From assembly GCA_905197685.1 (NCBI GenBank), contig CAJJZS010000012.1, forward strand, positions 1-63,061: DNA of 63,061 nucleotides, given 5' to 3'. The position numbers and the translations under genes are program-made. Source of the stretch: an uncultured Oscillospiraceae bacterium (GTDB taxonomy: Bacteria > Bacillota > Clostridia > Oscillospirales > Ruminococcaceae). Each line of letters opens with the position of its first letter. Position 1 is the first letter of the stretch. The notes beneath the pieces are model-generated. The model saw only the letters and a list, made by a program, of their open reading frames with translations. It was not told where the DNA came from and did no database searches. Below are positions 50,285-59,155 of the stretch, one piece after another.

Positions 50285-50667
50285 GTAATCACGCCACACT
50301 TAAAAAAACTTTTTTCAGAGAATTTTCTTTCATAAATAATTTACAACAGCAACAAATCACAGATACATTGACAGTTAATATAAATCCCTCTTTTGCTCTC
50401 CCTATGAAAGAACCTATACAAGAAGGAGCCACTGAGTTCGACGTAAATATTTCGTCAAAAGATTATCCTGAACTGTTTAAAATTATGTTTCATATCTCTT
50501 TCCTTTTTAGCTTTGACAAAGAATATTCTTTTGAAGATTCAAAGAAACTTCTTGAGGAAATTATTCCAATCTCATACGCATATCTTTCTGAACGTCTTAA
50601 AATTATGACAGATGCCCTATGTATGCCACCTATTTCTTTGCCCCTCGAATATTTTTCAAGTTACTAA
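50281..50667 (+). CDS. SecB-like chaperone
   Basis: A 128-residue protein. The C-terminal IPISYAYLSERLKIMTDALC followed by MPPISLPLEYF aligns with the SecB helix and Pro-rich end (NILFPYARECITSM...). The N-terminal strands (FDVNISSKDY, KIMFHISFLFSFD) fit the SecB sheet. A phage-borne SecB-like gene is typical of TAC systems, where it protects the antitoxin. Confidence 0.65.
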   Translation: MSNHATLKKTFFREFSFINNLQQQQITDTLTVNINPSFALPMKEPIQEGATEFDVNISSKDYPELFKIMFHISFLFSFDKEYSFEDSKKLLEEIIPISYAYLSERLKIMTDALCMPPISLPLEYFSSY

Positions 50668-50675
50668 GTAAAAAA

Positions 50676-50705
50676 CCCGGCAGTCTATTCTGCCGGGCTT
50701 TTCTT
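50676..50705. terminator. terminator after the SecB-like gene
   Basis: CCCGGCAG / CTGCCGGG stem with T-run, between convergent genes. Confidence 0.9.
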
Positions 50706-50717
50706 TTGCGTTTTTCA

Positions 50718-51950
50718 TCATTTGCTACTTTCATGAACCGGCTTTTCCAGCTCTTCCAGATAAATGCCAAAGAAATTTTTAGTACCCCTTTTCATCTTTT
50801 TTATCAAACCGTAATTCTGGATTGATTCCATGATTTTTTTCAGTTTTGACCTTGATATTTCTAAAAACTCAAGTAATTCCTGGGTAGAAATACCTCTTTC
50901 TGAAAACAACTCTGATTGAATCAGCACAAAGATCATCTTGATAACATCTTCATTTTCTATTCCTTCGGATTTAGCAAAATTACCTAATAGAGTTTCATAG
51001 TATTCCAACTGTCCTTTTCTCTTTTCAAGCCCTACTATCAGCTGTTCCATTGATATTTTCAGCACACGAAGAAACATCAAAACAAACGGTGTCAAATCCC
51101 CCTGATTTCTCGGATCATTGCATGTTTTGAATGCCTCATAGTATTCTTTGATGTTCTCCTTGATTGTGTACGAAAGCCGATATGCCAAAACCGGTGCAAA
51201 CTCTTGTGTAATCAAATAGCTGCTGATGAAACGGCTCAACCTACCATTTCCATCATAAAACGGATGAATATATCCAATATAGTAATGACAAACTGCTGTT
51301 CTTATCAAAAGATCATATTCATCGTCATTTATAAAATCCAAAACAATTTGCATTGCTTCTATGATTTTGTTTTCCGGCTCCAAACCTATATGAATTGATT
51401 TTTGCGTCTGTGTTCTTACTTCTACTGAGCCTTTTCTAAAATACTTTCCATCCGGCTGGTTGTCAGAATCCGATAATATAACTTCATTTAAGAAAAGTTC
51501 ATCATATAATTCCCTTATGTCCTGACAGGTAGATAATGGTATTTTTTCTCTTTTTTGTAACTTGAGATATTTATAAACCAACCCTGAAAGCCTGCCGTCC
51601 CTTTCTTTGTTTTCTAACGGTACCTTATCCAAAATATCTCCTATATCTTTTCGTGTGCTAACTACACCTTCGATGTCATTTGTCAAAACGATTTCATCAA
51701 TCAAACACCTGCGGCAAAAATGGTCTACTGCTACCTCGGGTAGCTGTTGGAGAATCTTATTGACTGTTGCGTTCATTTTATACATTGAAAGTATTTGATT
51801 ATGAACTTCTTTGGTCAGCAAATAAAACGTTTTCTTGCCTTTTACTTCTAAAGGAAGAAACGTCACATTGTCATTGCTCAATCTTTCCTCACATATTTTA
51901 TTATATTCATCTCGATTTTTATAAAAAATTTCAAGTAACGATTGATACAC
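50718..51950 (-). CDS. Fic-domain AMPylase-like protein
   Basis: A 410-residue protein from a GTG at 51950 (GAGGTGG upstream). The Fic motif HPFYDGNGRLSR (about 230-241) has all catalytic residues. An N-terminal TNDIEGV (about 91-97) is the inhibitory (S/T)xxxE(G/N) motif, so this is a class II Fic with intramolecular inhibition. A C-terminal winged-helix-like part (ISTQELLEFLEISRSKLKKI) could bind DNA. Probable defence or stress effector. Confidence 0.9.
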   Translation of the reverse strand: MYQSLLEIFYKNRDEYNKICEERLSNDNVTFLPLEVKGKKTFYLLTKEVHNQILSMYKMNATVNKILQQLPEVAVDHFCRRCLIDEIVLTNDIEGVVSTRKDIGDILDKVPLENKERDGRLSGLVYKYLKLQKREKIPLSTCQDIRELYDELFLNEVILSDSDNQPDGKYFRKGSVEVRTQTQKSIHIGLEPENKIIEAMQIVLDFINDDEYDLLIRTAVCHYYIGYIHPFYDGNGRLSRFISSYLITQEFAPVLAYRLSYTIKENIKEYYEAFKTCNDPRNQGDLTPFVLMFLRVLKISMEQLIVGLEKRKGQLEYYETLLGNFAKSEGIENEDVIKMIFVLIQSELFSERGISTQELLEFLEISRSKLKKIMESIQNYGLIKKMKRGTKNFFGIYLEELEKPVHESSK

Positions 51951-52013
51951 AAATACCACCTCTTTTATCTTCGTTAAAAAATCAATTTATTTCATATTAT
52001 GTACCGTCACCCT

Positions 52014-52053
52014 AATGATATTCGTTTTTTTCTCTAAAAAAACGAATATCATT
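52014..52053. promoter_or_regulatory. 18-bp perfect inverted repeat before the Fic gene
   Basis: AATGATATTCGTTTTTTT, CTCT loop, AAAAAAACGAATATCATT. Works as a hairpin in both directions; it may be the Fic operator or a bidirectional terminator. Confidence 0.6.
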
Positions 52054-52112
52054 ATCAGTATAGCTCTTATTTTGCTTAAAATCAAGAAAAAAACCAATAA
52101 AATTCCCGTAGA

Positions 52113-52265
52113 TTATTCTGCCGGGATTTTCTTTTGCACTTCTTTCTCCCCTTCCCCCACCGTTGCTGCAAGCTCCCTCTTTGCATATTCGAATACCTCC
52201 TCGACCTCTTCGTCAGTCAGGACAGAGACTTTTTCAATCAATTGCCGGAGCAGCTCCTCTCTTTT
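52113..52265 (-). pseudogene. start-less copy of the 54282-54425 small gene
   Basis: The frame KREELLRQLIEKVSVLTDEE...FEYAKREL is homologous to the intact 47-residue protein at 54282-54425 but has no start codon in frame. So two copies flank the 52379-54159 gene pair. Confidence 0.6.
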
Positions 52266-52378
52266 GACAATTTCACATTTAACAAAAGACAGAAAGCAGA
52301 CCTGAATGGACAGGTTGACAAAAATCTAGAAATACTGTAAAATAGGCTCATAGTAAAAACCGTCTGGAGGTCAGATAT

Positions 52379-53008
52379 ATGTATACTCAATTCAAAGATA
52401 TTTTTACACCTCGGGAACTTTTGACTCTTTCATCGATTGTGCAAGTGGGTGATGCGACTTACCGTGAATTAATGGAAACACAACGTCCGATGTTTGGACA
52501 TCCTTATTTTGCCGATACTAAAGGACGGTTAAGAACAAAACTTGTACAAATGCAATGTGAGATAGAAAGCCATGATCCCAAGTTTCCATTCGAATTTTTT
52601 CAACGAAAATTTCAATATAAACAACTGATACCAGAACTTAGGAACAAGAACGTAATTCTTCATATTGCACGTACATCATCTCCTGATTTATTACCTTACT
52701 ATTCAAAGTACAAAGTCAATCTTTCAAACAATAACCACGCATTACAACGGCAAATGGTAATTGATTCTGATAAAACACCTCCGTACGGTGATGAACCATA
52801 TTATGCTATTCTAGCGTTTGGAGGACAGCACCAAACTTTCTCCGTTATCCAATTTCCTGAACCAGGTTATACAGGGATTGCAGAGTGTTTGCTACTTCCA
52901 CAAATCAGTTTAACTAGCGAAAGCGAAAACACAAAAGTGTTTGAACGTAAAAAAGCTGTATTGAAAAAAGAGTTTTTGGCACATGGAGCGGAGGAGAAAA
53001 TTTCATGA
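52379..53008 (+). CDS. unknown partner of the HTH-ImmA/IrrE protein
   Basis: A 209-residue protein. No recognised motif; YYAILAFGGQHQTFSVIQFPEPGY and a basic/acidic mix. ATG behind GGAGG (spacing about 8). The next gene overlaps by 4 bases. In spr1629-type modules the first gene is the presumed effector and the second its repressor/antitoxin. Confidence 0.65.
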   Translation: MYTQFKDIFTPRELLTLSSIVQVGDATYRELMETQRPMFGHPYFADTKGRLRTKLVQMQCEIESHDPKFPFEFFQRKFQYKQLIPELRNKNVILHIARTSSPDLLPYYSKYKVNLSNNNHALQRQMVIDSDKTPPYGDEPYYAILAFGGQHQTFSVIQFPEPGYTGIAECLLLPQISLTSESENTKVFERKKAVLKKEFLAHGAEEKIS

Positions 53009-54159
53009 TCAGCACAATCATCCCTTCTCGAATAACAGAGGCTCGGGAGGCTCGTGCCAAATCTATGGAAGATTTAGCTGATATCATAGGTGTTACAAGA
53101 CAATCGATTTCAAAATATGAACGGGGTATAGTAAGCCCCTCTCCAGAAATGTTGCAAGCCATTTCCCATAGTCTCGGTTTTCCTCCCGAGTTTTTTTATA
53201 AAGCAGAAACAGAAAGTAATGCAGGTTGTAGTCCACTATTTTTTCGTTCTAAATCTAACATTGCAAAAAAAGTTAAAACTGCTTGCAGATATCAAATAAA
53301 ATGGACTGACGAAATAAAGAAACAACTTGAAAAATATGTTGATTTTGTTGATCGAGATCTTCCAACAATCGATAAAAATTATGAGGATCTATCATTTGAG
53401 GATATTGAAGAACTAGCACTAACTATTCGGAAAGACTGGGGAATAGACGATGATCCAATCAATGACTTAATAGGTTTATTAGAAAATAAAGGGATTATTG
53501 TAACACAGTTTGCTACAAATGATTTTTGCGCTTTTAAAGGTATAGACGCTTTTTCATGCTGGAGAAATGGTACGCCATATATTTTATATCATTCTATCTC
53601 CAAAAGTGCTGTTCGTACTAGATTTAGTATCCTACATGAACTGGGACATCTTATAATGCATAGTTCAATAGCAGAAGATGATTCTGTTAAAAAAGAAATT
53701 GTCGATATGGCAGATATGCAAGCAGACAGATTTGCAGCAGCTTTTTTGCTTCCAGCCACCTCATTTCCTGAAGATGTACGAAGTACTTCTCTAGTTTTTT
53801 TGGAGATGATTAAAAGAAAATGGGGAGCCGCAATGTCAACAATTATTAAACGCTGTGAAACTTTGGAATTGTTAACAGAAAGTCAAATAAATTATTTAAA
53901 AAGGCAGATGACTACAAAGAAGTATTGGTACAAAGAACCATTAGATGATATTTTAACTGTTGCTGAGCCTGAGATGATACGTGATGCAATCTATCTTTTG
54001 GTTGATAACGGAATAATTACTAAAACCGCATTTATAAATGCATCTGGACTATCTGTTGATGATTTAAAATGTATTTGTGGATTACCGGAAGAATTTTTTG
54101 ATGATTTTAACAAACGGAAAAAACCAATATTACGATTAGTAGAAAACAAAAAGTATTAA
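53005..54159 (+). CDS. XRE-ImmA/IrrE metallopeptidase regulator (spr1629-like)
   Basis: A 384-residue protein. N-terminal HTH (SMEDLADIIGVTRQSISKYE, about 20-40) and a zinc-peptidase domain with LHELGHLIMH and a downstream Glu in MQADRFAAAFLLP. Proteins of this build cleave partner repressors or act as antitoxins. Coupled to the preceding gene. Confidence 0.85.
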   Translation: MISTIIPSRITEAREARAKSMEDLADIIGVTRQSISKYERGIVSPSPEMLQAISHSLGFPPEFFYKAETESNAGCSPLFFRSKSNIAKKVKTACRYQIKWTDEIKKQLEKYVDFVDRDLPTIDKNYEDLSFEDIEELALTIRKDWGIDDDPINDLIGLLENKGIIVTQFATNDFCAFKGIDAFSCWRNGTPYILYHSISKSAVRTRFSILHELGHLIMHSSIAEDDSVKKEIVDMADMQADRFAAAFLLPATSFPEDVRSTSLVFLEMIKRKWGAAMSTIIKRCETLELLTESQINYLKRQMTTKKYWYKEPLDDILTVAEPEMIRDAIYLLVDNGIITKTAFINASGLSVDDLKCICGLPEEFFDDFNKRKKPILRLVENKKY

Positions 54160-54180
54160 AACTTTCAAGGTTTTTACCGT

Positions 54181-54230
54181 AAATAAGCGGAATGATCGTA
54201 TCTAAAAATATGATCATTCCGCTTATTTTA
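54181..54230 (+). terminator. terminator after the ImmA/IrrE gene
   Basis: AAATAAGCGGAATGATC / GATCATTCCGCTTATTT 17-bp perfect stem. Confidence 0.85.
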
Positions 54231-54281
54231 CATCATTCTAATCATACAGGCTATATGCTACATTATCCTGCCGAATCTCTT

Positions 54282-54425
54282 TTAGCCTCTCTGAAATTCC
54301 CCTTTCCTCACCGCTGCTGCAAACTCCTGTTTTGCATATTCCAAAACCTCTTCAATCTCCTCATCGCTCAACACAGATGCCTCTGCAATCAGCTGCCGGA
54401 TAAGCTCTTCTTTGCTGCCCATCAT
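54282..54425 (-). CDS. small acidic helical protein
   Basis: 47 residues, MMGSKEELIRQLIAEASVLSDEEIEEVLEY..., two helices. Ribosome site GAGGTGAGA. Paralog fragment at 52113-52265. No family known to me. Confidence 0.6.
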   Translation of the reverse strand: MMGSKEELIRQLIAEASVLSDEEIEEVLEYAKQEFAAAVRKGEFQRG

Positions 54426-54570
54426 TCTCACCTCGCTTTTTGAGGTAAGTATAACGCTTTTTCGTATCTGTGTCCAGATTTTGTTAATCTCTAATATCTT
54501 TTAACAGAAACATTCGCCCGTTTCATTACAACTTATCTGTATGGAATATTTTCTTCTCTTTTGTTATGCT

Positions 54571-54594
54571 GAATTCGCAGACGTCTGTGAATTT
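54571..54594. repeat. recurring near-palindromic motif before the integrase
   Basis: GAATTCGCAGACGTCTGTGAA lies about 100 bases upstream of the integrase start. Close relatives occur at 13611-13635 and 28759-28783 inside unrelated genes. A possible recombinase or regulator site. Confidence 0.4.
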
Positions 54595-54688
54595 TATCCC
54601 TGATTTTATCTCTTATTATCAAATCAGGGACAAAATACCTTCAATGGCGTTATACTGCTTACAACAAGCAATAAAAGGAGATGCCTCA

Positions 54689-56188
54689 ATGAAAAAGGCA
54701 GTAATCTATGCCAGATACAGTTCCGATATGCAGCGTGAGGAGTCCATCGACGCCCAGGTGCGAGCCTGCACCTATTACGCCCATCAATATCAATTTGAGG
54801 TTGTGCGTGTTTATGCGGACCGCGCCCAAAGCGGAAAACGAACCAAAAACCGGGAACAGTTCCTGCAAATGATTGAAGACGCTTCCCAAAAAGAATTTGA
54901 GGTTATCTTGGTTCATAAACTCAATCGCTTCGGACGAAACACCTTGGAAGTGTTGGAGTATAAAAACAGCTTGGAAGATATGGGTATCGAGCTAATCAGC
55001 GTAACCGAACGCCTGGAAAGCACCCCTGAAGGCAAACTCATGCTTATCATCATTGCCGGCATGAATGAGTTTTACTCCGACAACCTCTCTCAGGAGGTTA
55101 TGAAGGGGTTGAAAGAAAATGCCTATCAGTGTAAATTCACCGGCGGTGTTCCCGCTCTCGGCTATAAGGTCGATCCTGAAAGCAAAAAACTCGTTGTTGA
55201 CGAGCAGGAAGCGCCGATTGTCCGGCTTATTTTCCAAAGATATGCGGACGGTTGGAGCTATAACATGATTATTGATGAACTCGACCGTCTGGGATACCAC
55301 ACCAAATACGGCAGACCGTTCGGTAAAAACTCTTTGTTCGAGTTGCTGCGCAACGAAAAATATGTGGGGATATACACCTTTAACCGCGCTGCGAAACGAA
55401 AACGAGACGGCAGCCGTAACTATCATGCCACAAAGGACCCATCAGAAATCATCCGAATCCCCGGAGGCTGCCCCGCTTTGATTGACAAAGAAACCTTTGA
55501 AAAGGTACAAAACATCATGGAACAGAATAAGCGGCTGAATATTCAGCAACACGGAAAGAAAGTTTATATTCTCTCCGGAAAGCTGTTCTGCGCAAACTGC
55601 GGAGCAAGAATGTACGGAAATTGCAAAACCACCCGAGGTCAAGCACATTTTTATTATGTCTGTTCCAACAGCTGGCGCCATCATAACTGCTCTGCCCGCC
55701 ATATCCCCGCCGAAGAATTGGAAAATGAAATTGTCGATATGCTGCAAAACCGAATATGCAACTCAGAATTTCTAAATAACGTTTCACAACAACTTCAGGA
55801 CGATATGCAAAAAGGCATAGAAGCCACTCAAAAACAAAGAAAATCTACTGCCAAACAGCTGCAAACTGTCAATTTCAAAATAAAAAATCTTTTAAACCTT
55901 GCCTCTCAGGGAATTGATATTGAAGAACTGGGTGAAGCGATTTCCTCACTCAAACAGGAAAAAGAAACGCTCATAACCACTCTTGACGCCATGGACAGCC
56001 TTCCTTCTGCCATGTCAAAGGAAAATCCTATCAGACAAAGTCTAACCCGCCTGAGTTCTCTGGAGGCGCCTGAGCAGGCTTCTATCCTTCGACAGTATGT
56101 TGATAAGATTTTTGTTTCCTCTCAAAAAGAAAGTACTGTCCCCATTCAGGTACAAATCTGTCTGTACTCAACCTCACCCGAACAATAA
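54689..56188 (+). CDS. large serine integrase
   Basis: A 499-residue enzyme from the ATG at 54689 (AAAAGGAG upstream). N-terminal resolvase domain with catalytic Ser 11 (YARYSSDMQREESIDAQ), LVHKLNRFGRNTLEVLEY and EGKLMLIIIAGMNEFYSDNLS; recombinase domain (PALGYKVDPESKKLVVDEQEA); zinc ribbon (LFCANCGARMYGN...C..C); C-terminal coiled coil. Integrates and, with a directionality factor, excises the prophage. Marks the right end of the phage. Confidence 0.95.
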   Translation: MKKAVIYARYSSDMQREESIDAQVRACTYYAHQYQFEVVRVYADRAQSGKRTKNREQFLQMIEDASQKEFEVILVHKLNRFGRNTLEVLEYKNSLEDMGIELISVTERLESTPEGKLMLIIIAGMNEFYSDNLSQEVMKGLKENAYQCKFTGGVPALGYKVDPESKKLVVDEQEAPIVRLIFQRYADGWSYNMIIDELDRLGYHTKYGRPFGKNSLFELLRNEKYVGIYTFNRAAKRKRDGSRNYHATKDPSEIIRIPGGCPALIDKETFEKVQNIMEQNKRLNIQQHGKKVYILSGKLFCANCGARMYGNCKTTRGQAHFYYVCSNSWRHHNCSARHIPAEELENEIVDMLQNRICNSEFLNNVSQQLQDDMQKGIEATQKQRKSTAKQLQTVNFKIKNLLNLASQGIDIEELGEAISSLKQEKETLITTLDAMDSLPSAMSKENPIRQSLTRLSSLEAPEQASILRQYVDKIFVSSQKESTVPIQVQICLYSTSPEQ

Positions 56189-56252
56189 AATAAATATATT
56201 TTTAAGCTCCTTCATCGGGGCTTATTTTTTTGTTTCAAAACACGAAAGTAAA

Positions 56253-56297
56253 TTGACTTTCTAACAAAATCTGCTATAAATAAACAGATTCTGTTAG
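56253..56297 (+). promoter_or_regulatory. promoter/operator of the XRE gene
   Basis: TTGACT-16-TATAAA overlapped by CTAACAAAATCTG / CAGATTCTGTTAG (one mismatch). Confidence 0.65.
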
Positions 56298-56363
56298 TTT
56301 TTAACAAAAACGATACAGAACAGAAATAAAATTATATATTTATAGTAAAAGGAGTCGATTTAC

Positions 56364-56612
56364 ATGGTCAAAAGTCTATTATCAAGAAAATTGGGAGAAC
56401 TTCGCATTACAAGAACCGAGCTCTCACGCGCCACAGGAATCCGCTTAAACACCATCAGCGCCCTTTATAACGATGCTTTGGATCGAATCAGCATGGAGCA
56501 ACTGGACAAAATATGCGAGGCTCTCAACTGCGAGCTTTCGGAAATCCTCGTTTGGGAACCGAATAAAATTAAAATGACAAAACCAATCAGAAAAAATAAG
56601 ATAAATCGGTAA
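56364..56612 (+). CDS. small XRE regulator next to the integrase
   Basis: An 82-residue HTH_26 protein: KLGELRITRTELSRATGIRLNTI and a Lys-rich end. ATG behind AAAGGAG. Could control the integrase or be host-borne. Confidence 0.75.
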   Translation: MVKSLLSRKLGELRITRTELSRATGIRLNTISALYNDALDRISMEQLDKICEALNCELSEILVWEPNKIKMTKPIRKNKINR

Positions 56613-56700
56613 TATTATATATTACCCTTTCCTAATTTGGAGACAGAGATACGTTTCCTCTCTCTATTTTGGGACAATCGGAAGATATTTTAAAAGCCAA

Positions 56701-56741
56701 AAAGAGGGAATCATCTGTTTATTTAAGATGATTCCCTCTTT
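56701..56741. terminator. terminator after the XRE gene
   Basis: AAAGAGGGAATCATC / GATGATTCCCTCTTT stem with T-run. The region 56613-56860 holds no other gene. Confidence 0.85.
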
Positions 56742-56832
56742 TCTTGCTCTATTCGGTTTGGATTTTAAAAGTAGCACAAGGTAAGAAATGCAGAATTTAT
56801 CTATAATACATAATATCAGAACAAAAAAATAT

Positions 56833-56858
56833 CCAGAATCACTAAAAAGCGATTCTGG
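56833..56858 (-). terminator. tRNA-Leu terminator
   Basis: CCAGAATC / GATTCTGG stem with T7 on minus, 6 bases after the tRNA CCA end. Confidence 0.85.
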
Positions 56859-56864
56859 AACAAG

Positions 56865-56950
56865 TGGTGCCGGTGGTGGGACTTGAACCCACACGATGTC
56901 ACCATCAACGGATTTTGAGTCCGTCGCGTCTGCCATTCCACCACACCGGC
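56865..56950 (-). tRNA. tRNA-Leu (anticodon CAA)
   Basis: Acceptor GCCGGTG pairs with CACCGGC; anticodon loop CTCAAAA gives CAA; long variable arm (TTGATGGTGACATCG); T-arm GGGTTCAAGTCCC; encoded CCA. Intact terminator follows, so the phage is not inserted directly into its 3' end. Confidence 0.95.
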
Positions 56951-57031
56951 AAATTACTTGTTTATTATACCCTATAAAATTCCAAAAGTCAATAGGTAAA
57001 ATAAATTTTTTTAGATTTTTTTAATCCCTCC

Positions 57032-57067
57032 AAAAAAGCGCTCCCCCTTACCCGTTCGATAAGGGGG
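57032..57067 (-). terminator. terminator of the DUF6514-like gene
   Basis: CCCCCTT / AAGGGGG stem; T-run on minus. Confidence 0.8.
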
Positions 57068-57077
57068 ACACAGATCT

Positions 57078-57296
57078 TTACGGCAGCATATCACAGATAA
57101 CATCATATAAATGTTCCAATGCCAGCTGTCCGTCGGTGCATACCTTTGCCAGGTGGGACACCCACTCCTTATTGCAGGAAATATCGGAAAAAGCGATTGT
57201 TTGCAAAGTGTCCCCGCACAAATCTGTTTCTTTTCCTAAAATACCGTAGTTTTTGCCGGTCTGAGAAGGCAAATCAATTACATAATATGAAACCAT
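57078..57296 (-). CDS. DUF6514-like host protein
   Basis: A 72-residue protein: YGILGKETDLCGDTLQTIAFSDIS and the C-terminal ALEHLYDVICDML, as in small clostridial DUF6514 proteins. Function unknown. Confidence 0.65.
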   Translation of the reverse strand: MVSYYVIDLPSQTGKNYGILGKETDLCGDTLQTIAFSDISCNKEWVSHLAKVCTDGQLALEHLYDVICDMLP

Positions 57297-57669
57297 TTTT
57301 TCCTCACTTTATTATCTCTTGATAGTTATATTATACCTCACTTTTAACAGTTTTTCAAGTCATTTTTTCCCAAAATATGGAAATTTATTTTTTTATCAAC
57401 AGAAACTCATTAGTTTTTATCCTGTTTTTTGTTGTAAATGATATTTTTCTCTTGAACTCAGATAAATCTCTCAAAATAAAATATCAGACTTTATTCTCTA
57501 TTCATATTTTGGCTCTAAGGCAAAAGAATGTAATAAAGATAAAACTTGATTCATACCATCATGCGACAAATGATAAGAAAGAACGAAACGCTAAACTAAT
57601 TCAGGATAGATTTACAGACTTGTCCGAAAATCCCGAAAAACAAGGTCAAATCGTAAAAATGCAAAAAGG

Positions 57670-57711
57670 AACCCCCAACAAACCGCATAATCAAGCGATT
57701 TATTGGGGGTT
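57670..57711 (-). terminator. tRNA-Thr terminator
   Basis: AACCCCCAA / TTGGGGGTT stem with downstream T5 on minus. Confidence 0.85.
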
Positions 57712-57717
57712 ATGCTT

Positions 57718-57793
57718 TGGGGCTAGAGATGGGAATCGAACCCACGACCTGCTGATTACGAATCAGCTGCTCTACCGACTGAGCCACTCTAGC
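57718..57793 (-). tRNA. tRNA-Thr (anticodon CGT)
   Basis: Acceptor GCTAGAG / CTCTAGC, D-arm GCTCAGTCGGTAGAGC, anticodon loop TTCGTAA giving CGT, T-arm GTGGGTTCGATTCCCAT, encoded CCA. The flanks 57297-57670 and 57794-57940 hold no gene. Confidence 0.95.
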
Positions 57794-57939
57794 ATATTAT
57801 CTCTGACAGTTAATTATTATAACTTATTTTATAGAAAAGGTCAAGAGAAAAAGTACAATTTTTTTCAAGTTTTTCTTACATCCTGCTCTGTCAAAATACA
57901 CGAAGTTAAAAAATAAAATTAGCACTTTAGCACAATGAC

Positions 57940-57968
57940 TTGCTCTTTCAATGGATAAATGGTATAAT
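57940..57968 (+). promoter_or_regulatory. promoter of the YitT-family gene
   Basis: TTGCTC, 17-base spacer, TATAAT. Confidence 0.65.
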
Positions 57969-58035
57969 ATCAAACGGTTTTTTGAGCAAATCTGACAGAT
58001 TCTCAGAGAAAAGTCAGTGCTAAAGAAGGGAAGTA

Positions 58036-58908
58036 ATGAACATGGAGAAAAAATTAAAAACAATCTTATTCATTGTGTTGGGAAATGCAGTGCTTGCATT
58101 GGGAAATGCGGCGTTCTTAGTTCCAAACGGTTTAATTTCCGGAGGTGTTACCGGAATCGGTTTGATTTTACAGCAATTTTTACACATTCCGGTAGACATC
58201 GGCGTTGTTGTAGCAGAAATTTCCCTGTTTACTTTAGGCGCTTTGGTAATGGGAAAAGCATTTGCCGCAACAATTTTACTCAGTACGGTTTTATATCCAA
58301 CCTTTTTCTCGTTATTCGGCAAAATCCCGTTTTTAACCTCTTTAACCGATGACAAACTGATGGCTTCTATCTATGCCGGTCTGTTTATCGGCGCCGGTAT
58401 CGGCATGGTAATTAAGGTAGGCGGTTCCACCGGCGGTATGGACATTCCACCGATTATCCTCAATCGCTTATTCGGTTTTTCCATCCCTGTCATGATTTAT
58501 ATCGGGGACACAATGCTTCTTTTGATTCAGGCGCTTTATTCCTCCAGCGAGCAGGTTTTATACGGTATCATTGTTGTTATGCTGACCAGTATCGTGATGG
58601 ATAAATTCCTGATTATGGGACAAAAGCAAACTCAGGTTATGGTCATCAGTCCAAAATACGAGCAGATTAACGATGAAATCCACAAAAAAATCGACCGCGG
58701 TTCTACTTTAATCCATGCAACCACAGGAATGCAGCGAGAAGAACAAAAGGTTGTTTTAACCGTTATCTCCAACCGTCAGTTGTCTGTTTTAAATGATTTG
58801 ATTCTACAAATCGACCCGAACGCCTTTGTTGTTGCCAATGAAGTAAACGAGGTAAAAGGACGCGGCTTTACTTTAAGCAAACGCTCCTTAACCACACAGG
58901 TAAAATAA
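58036..58908 (+). CDS. YitT-family membrane protein
   Basis: A 290-residue host protein. Five to six transmembrane helices (residues 8-185) with PNGLISGGVTGIGLIL and GGSTGGMDIPPIILNR, the DUF161 repeats, and a C-terminal cytoplasmic DUF2179 domain (QVMVISPKYEQINDEIHKKIDRG, ATGMQREEQKVVLTVI). Substrate unknown. Confidence 0.9.
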   Translation: MNMEKKLKTILFIVLGNAVLALGNAAFLVPNGLISGGVTGIGLILQQFLHIPVDIGVVVAEISLFTLGALVMGKAFAATILLSTVLYPTFFSLFGKIPFLTSLTDDKLMASIYAGLFIGAGIGMVIKVGGSTGGMDIPPIILNRLFGFSIPVMIYIGDTMLLLIQALYSSSEQVLYGIIVVMLTSIVMDKFLIMGQKQTQVMVISPKYEQINDEIHKKIDRGSTLIHATTGMQREEQKVVLTVISNRQLSVLNDLILQIDPNAFVVANEVNEVKGRGFTLSKRSLTTQVK

Positions 58909-58920
58909 TACGTTTTTATT

Positions 58921-58949
58921 GCAGCCGTTTTTCAGCGGCTGCTTTTTTT
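58921..58949 (+). terminator. terminator after the YitT-family gene
   Basis: GCAGCCG / CGGCTGC stem and T7. Confidence 0.9.
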
Positions 58950-59155
58950 ATCTGACGCTTTCCCCTGCTTTTATCCGATTACCCAAAAGCGGCGTGCAAA
59001 AATGCCGAAAACACCAAAACATTCTGCTTTCTATACGAAAAATATAGTTTTCTTTTGTGGGCTTATCCAAAGTTTCTGTTTTTTGTCGATTTGTGTCGAA
59101 ATTTATACTGCTTTCTGTTACAATAAAGATACCATCATTCAAAGGAGCGTTGTTT

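Noticed and set aside
56664..56936. 90-codon minus-strand ORF
   Set aside because: It reads through tRNA-Leu and its terminator.
56865..56950. tRNA-Leu as prophage attachment site
   Set aside because: The tRNA and its terminator are intact and the integrase is of the serine type, which rarely uses tRNA genes. The far end of the prophage is outside the window, so this is not fully excluded.
57377..57916. 179-codon plus-strand ORF
   Set aside because: It runs across tRNA-Thr and its terminator; chance frame.
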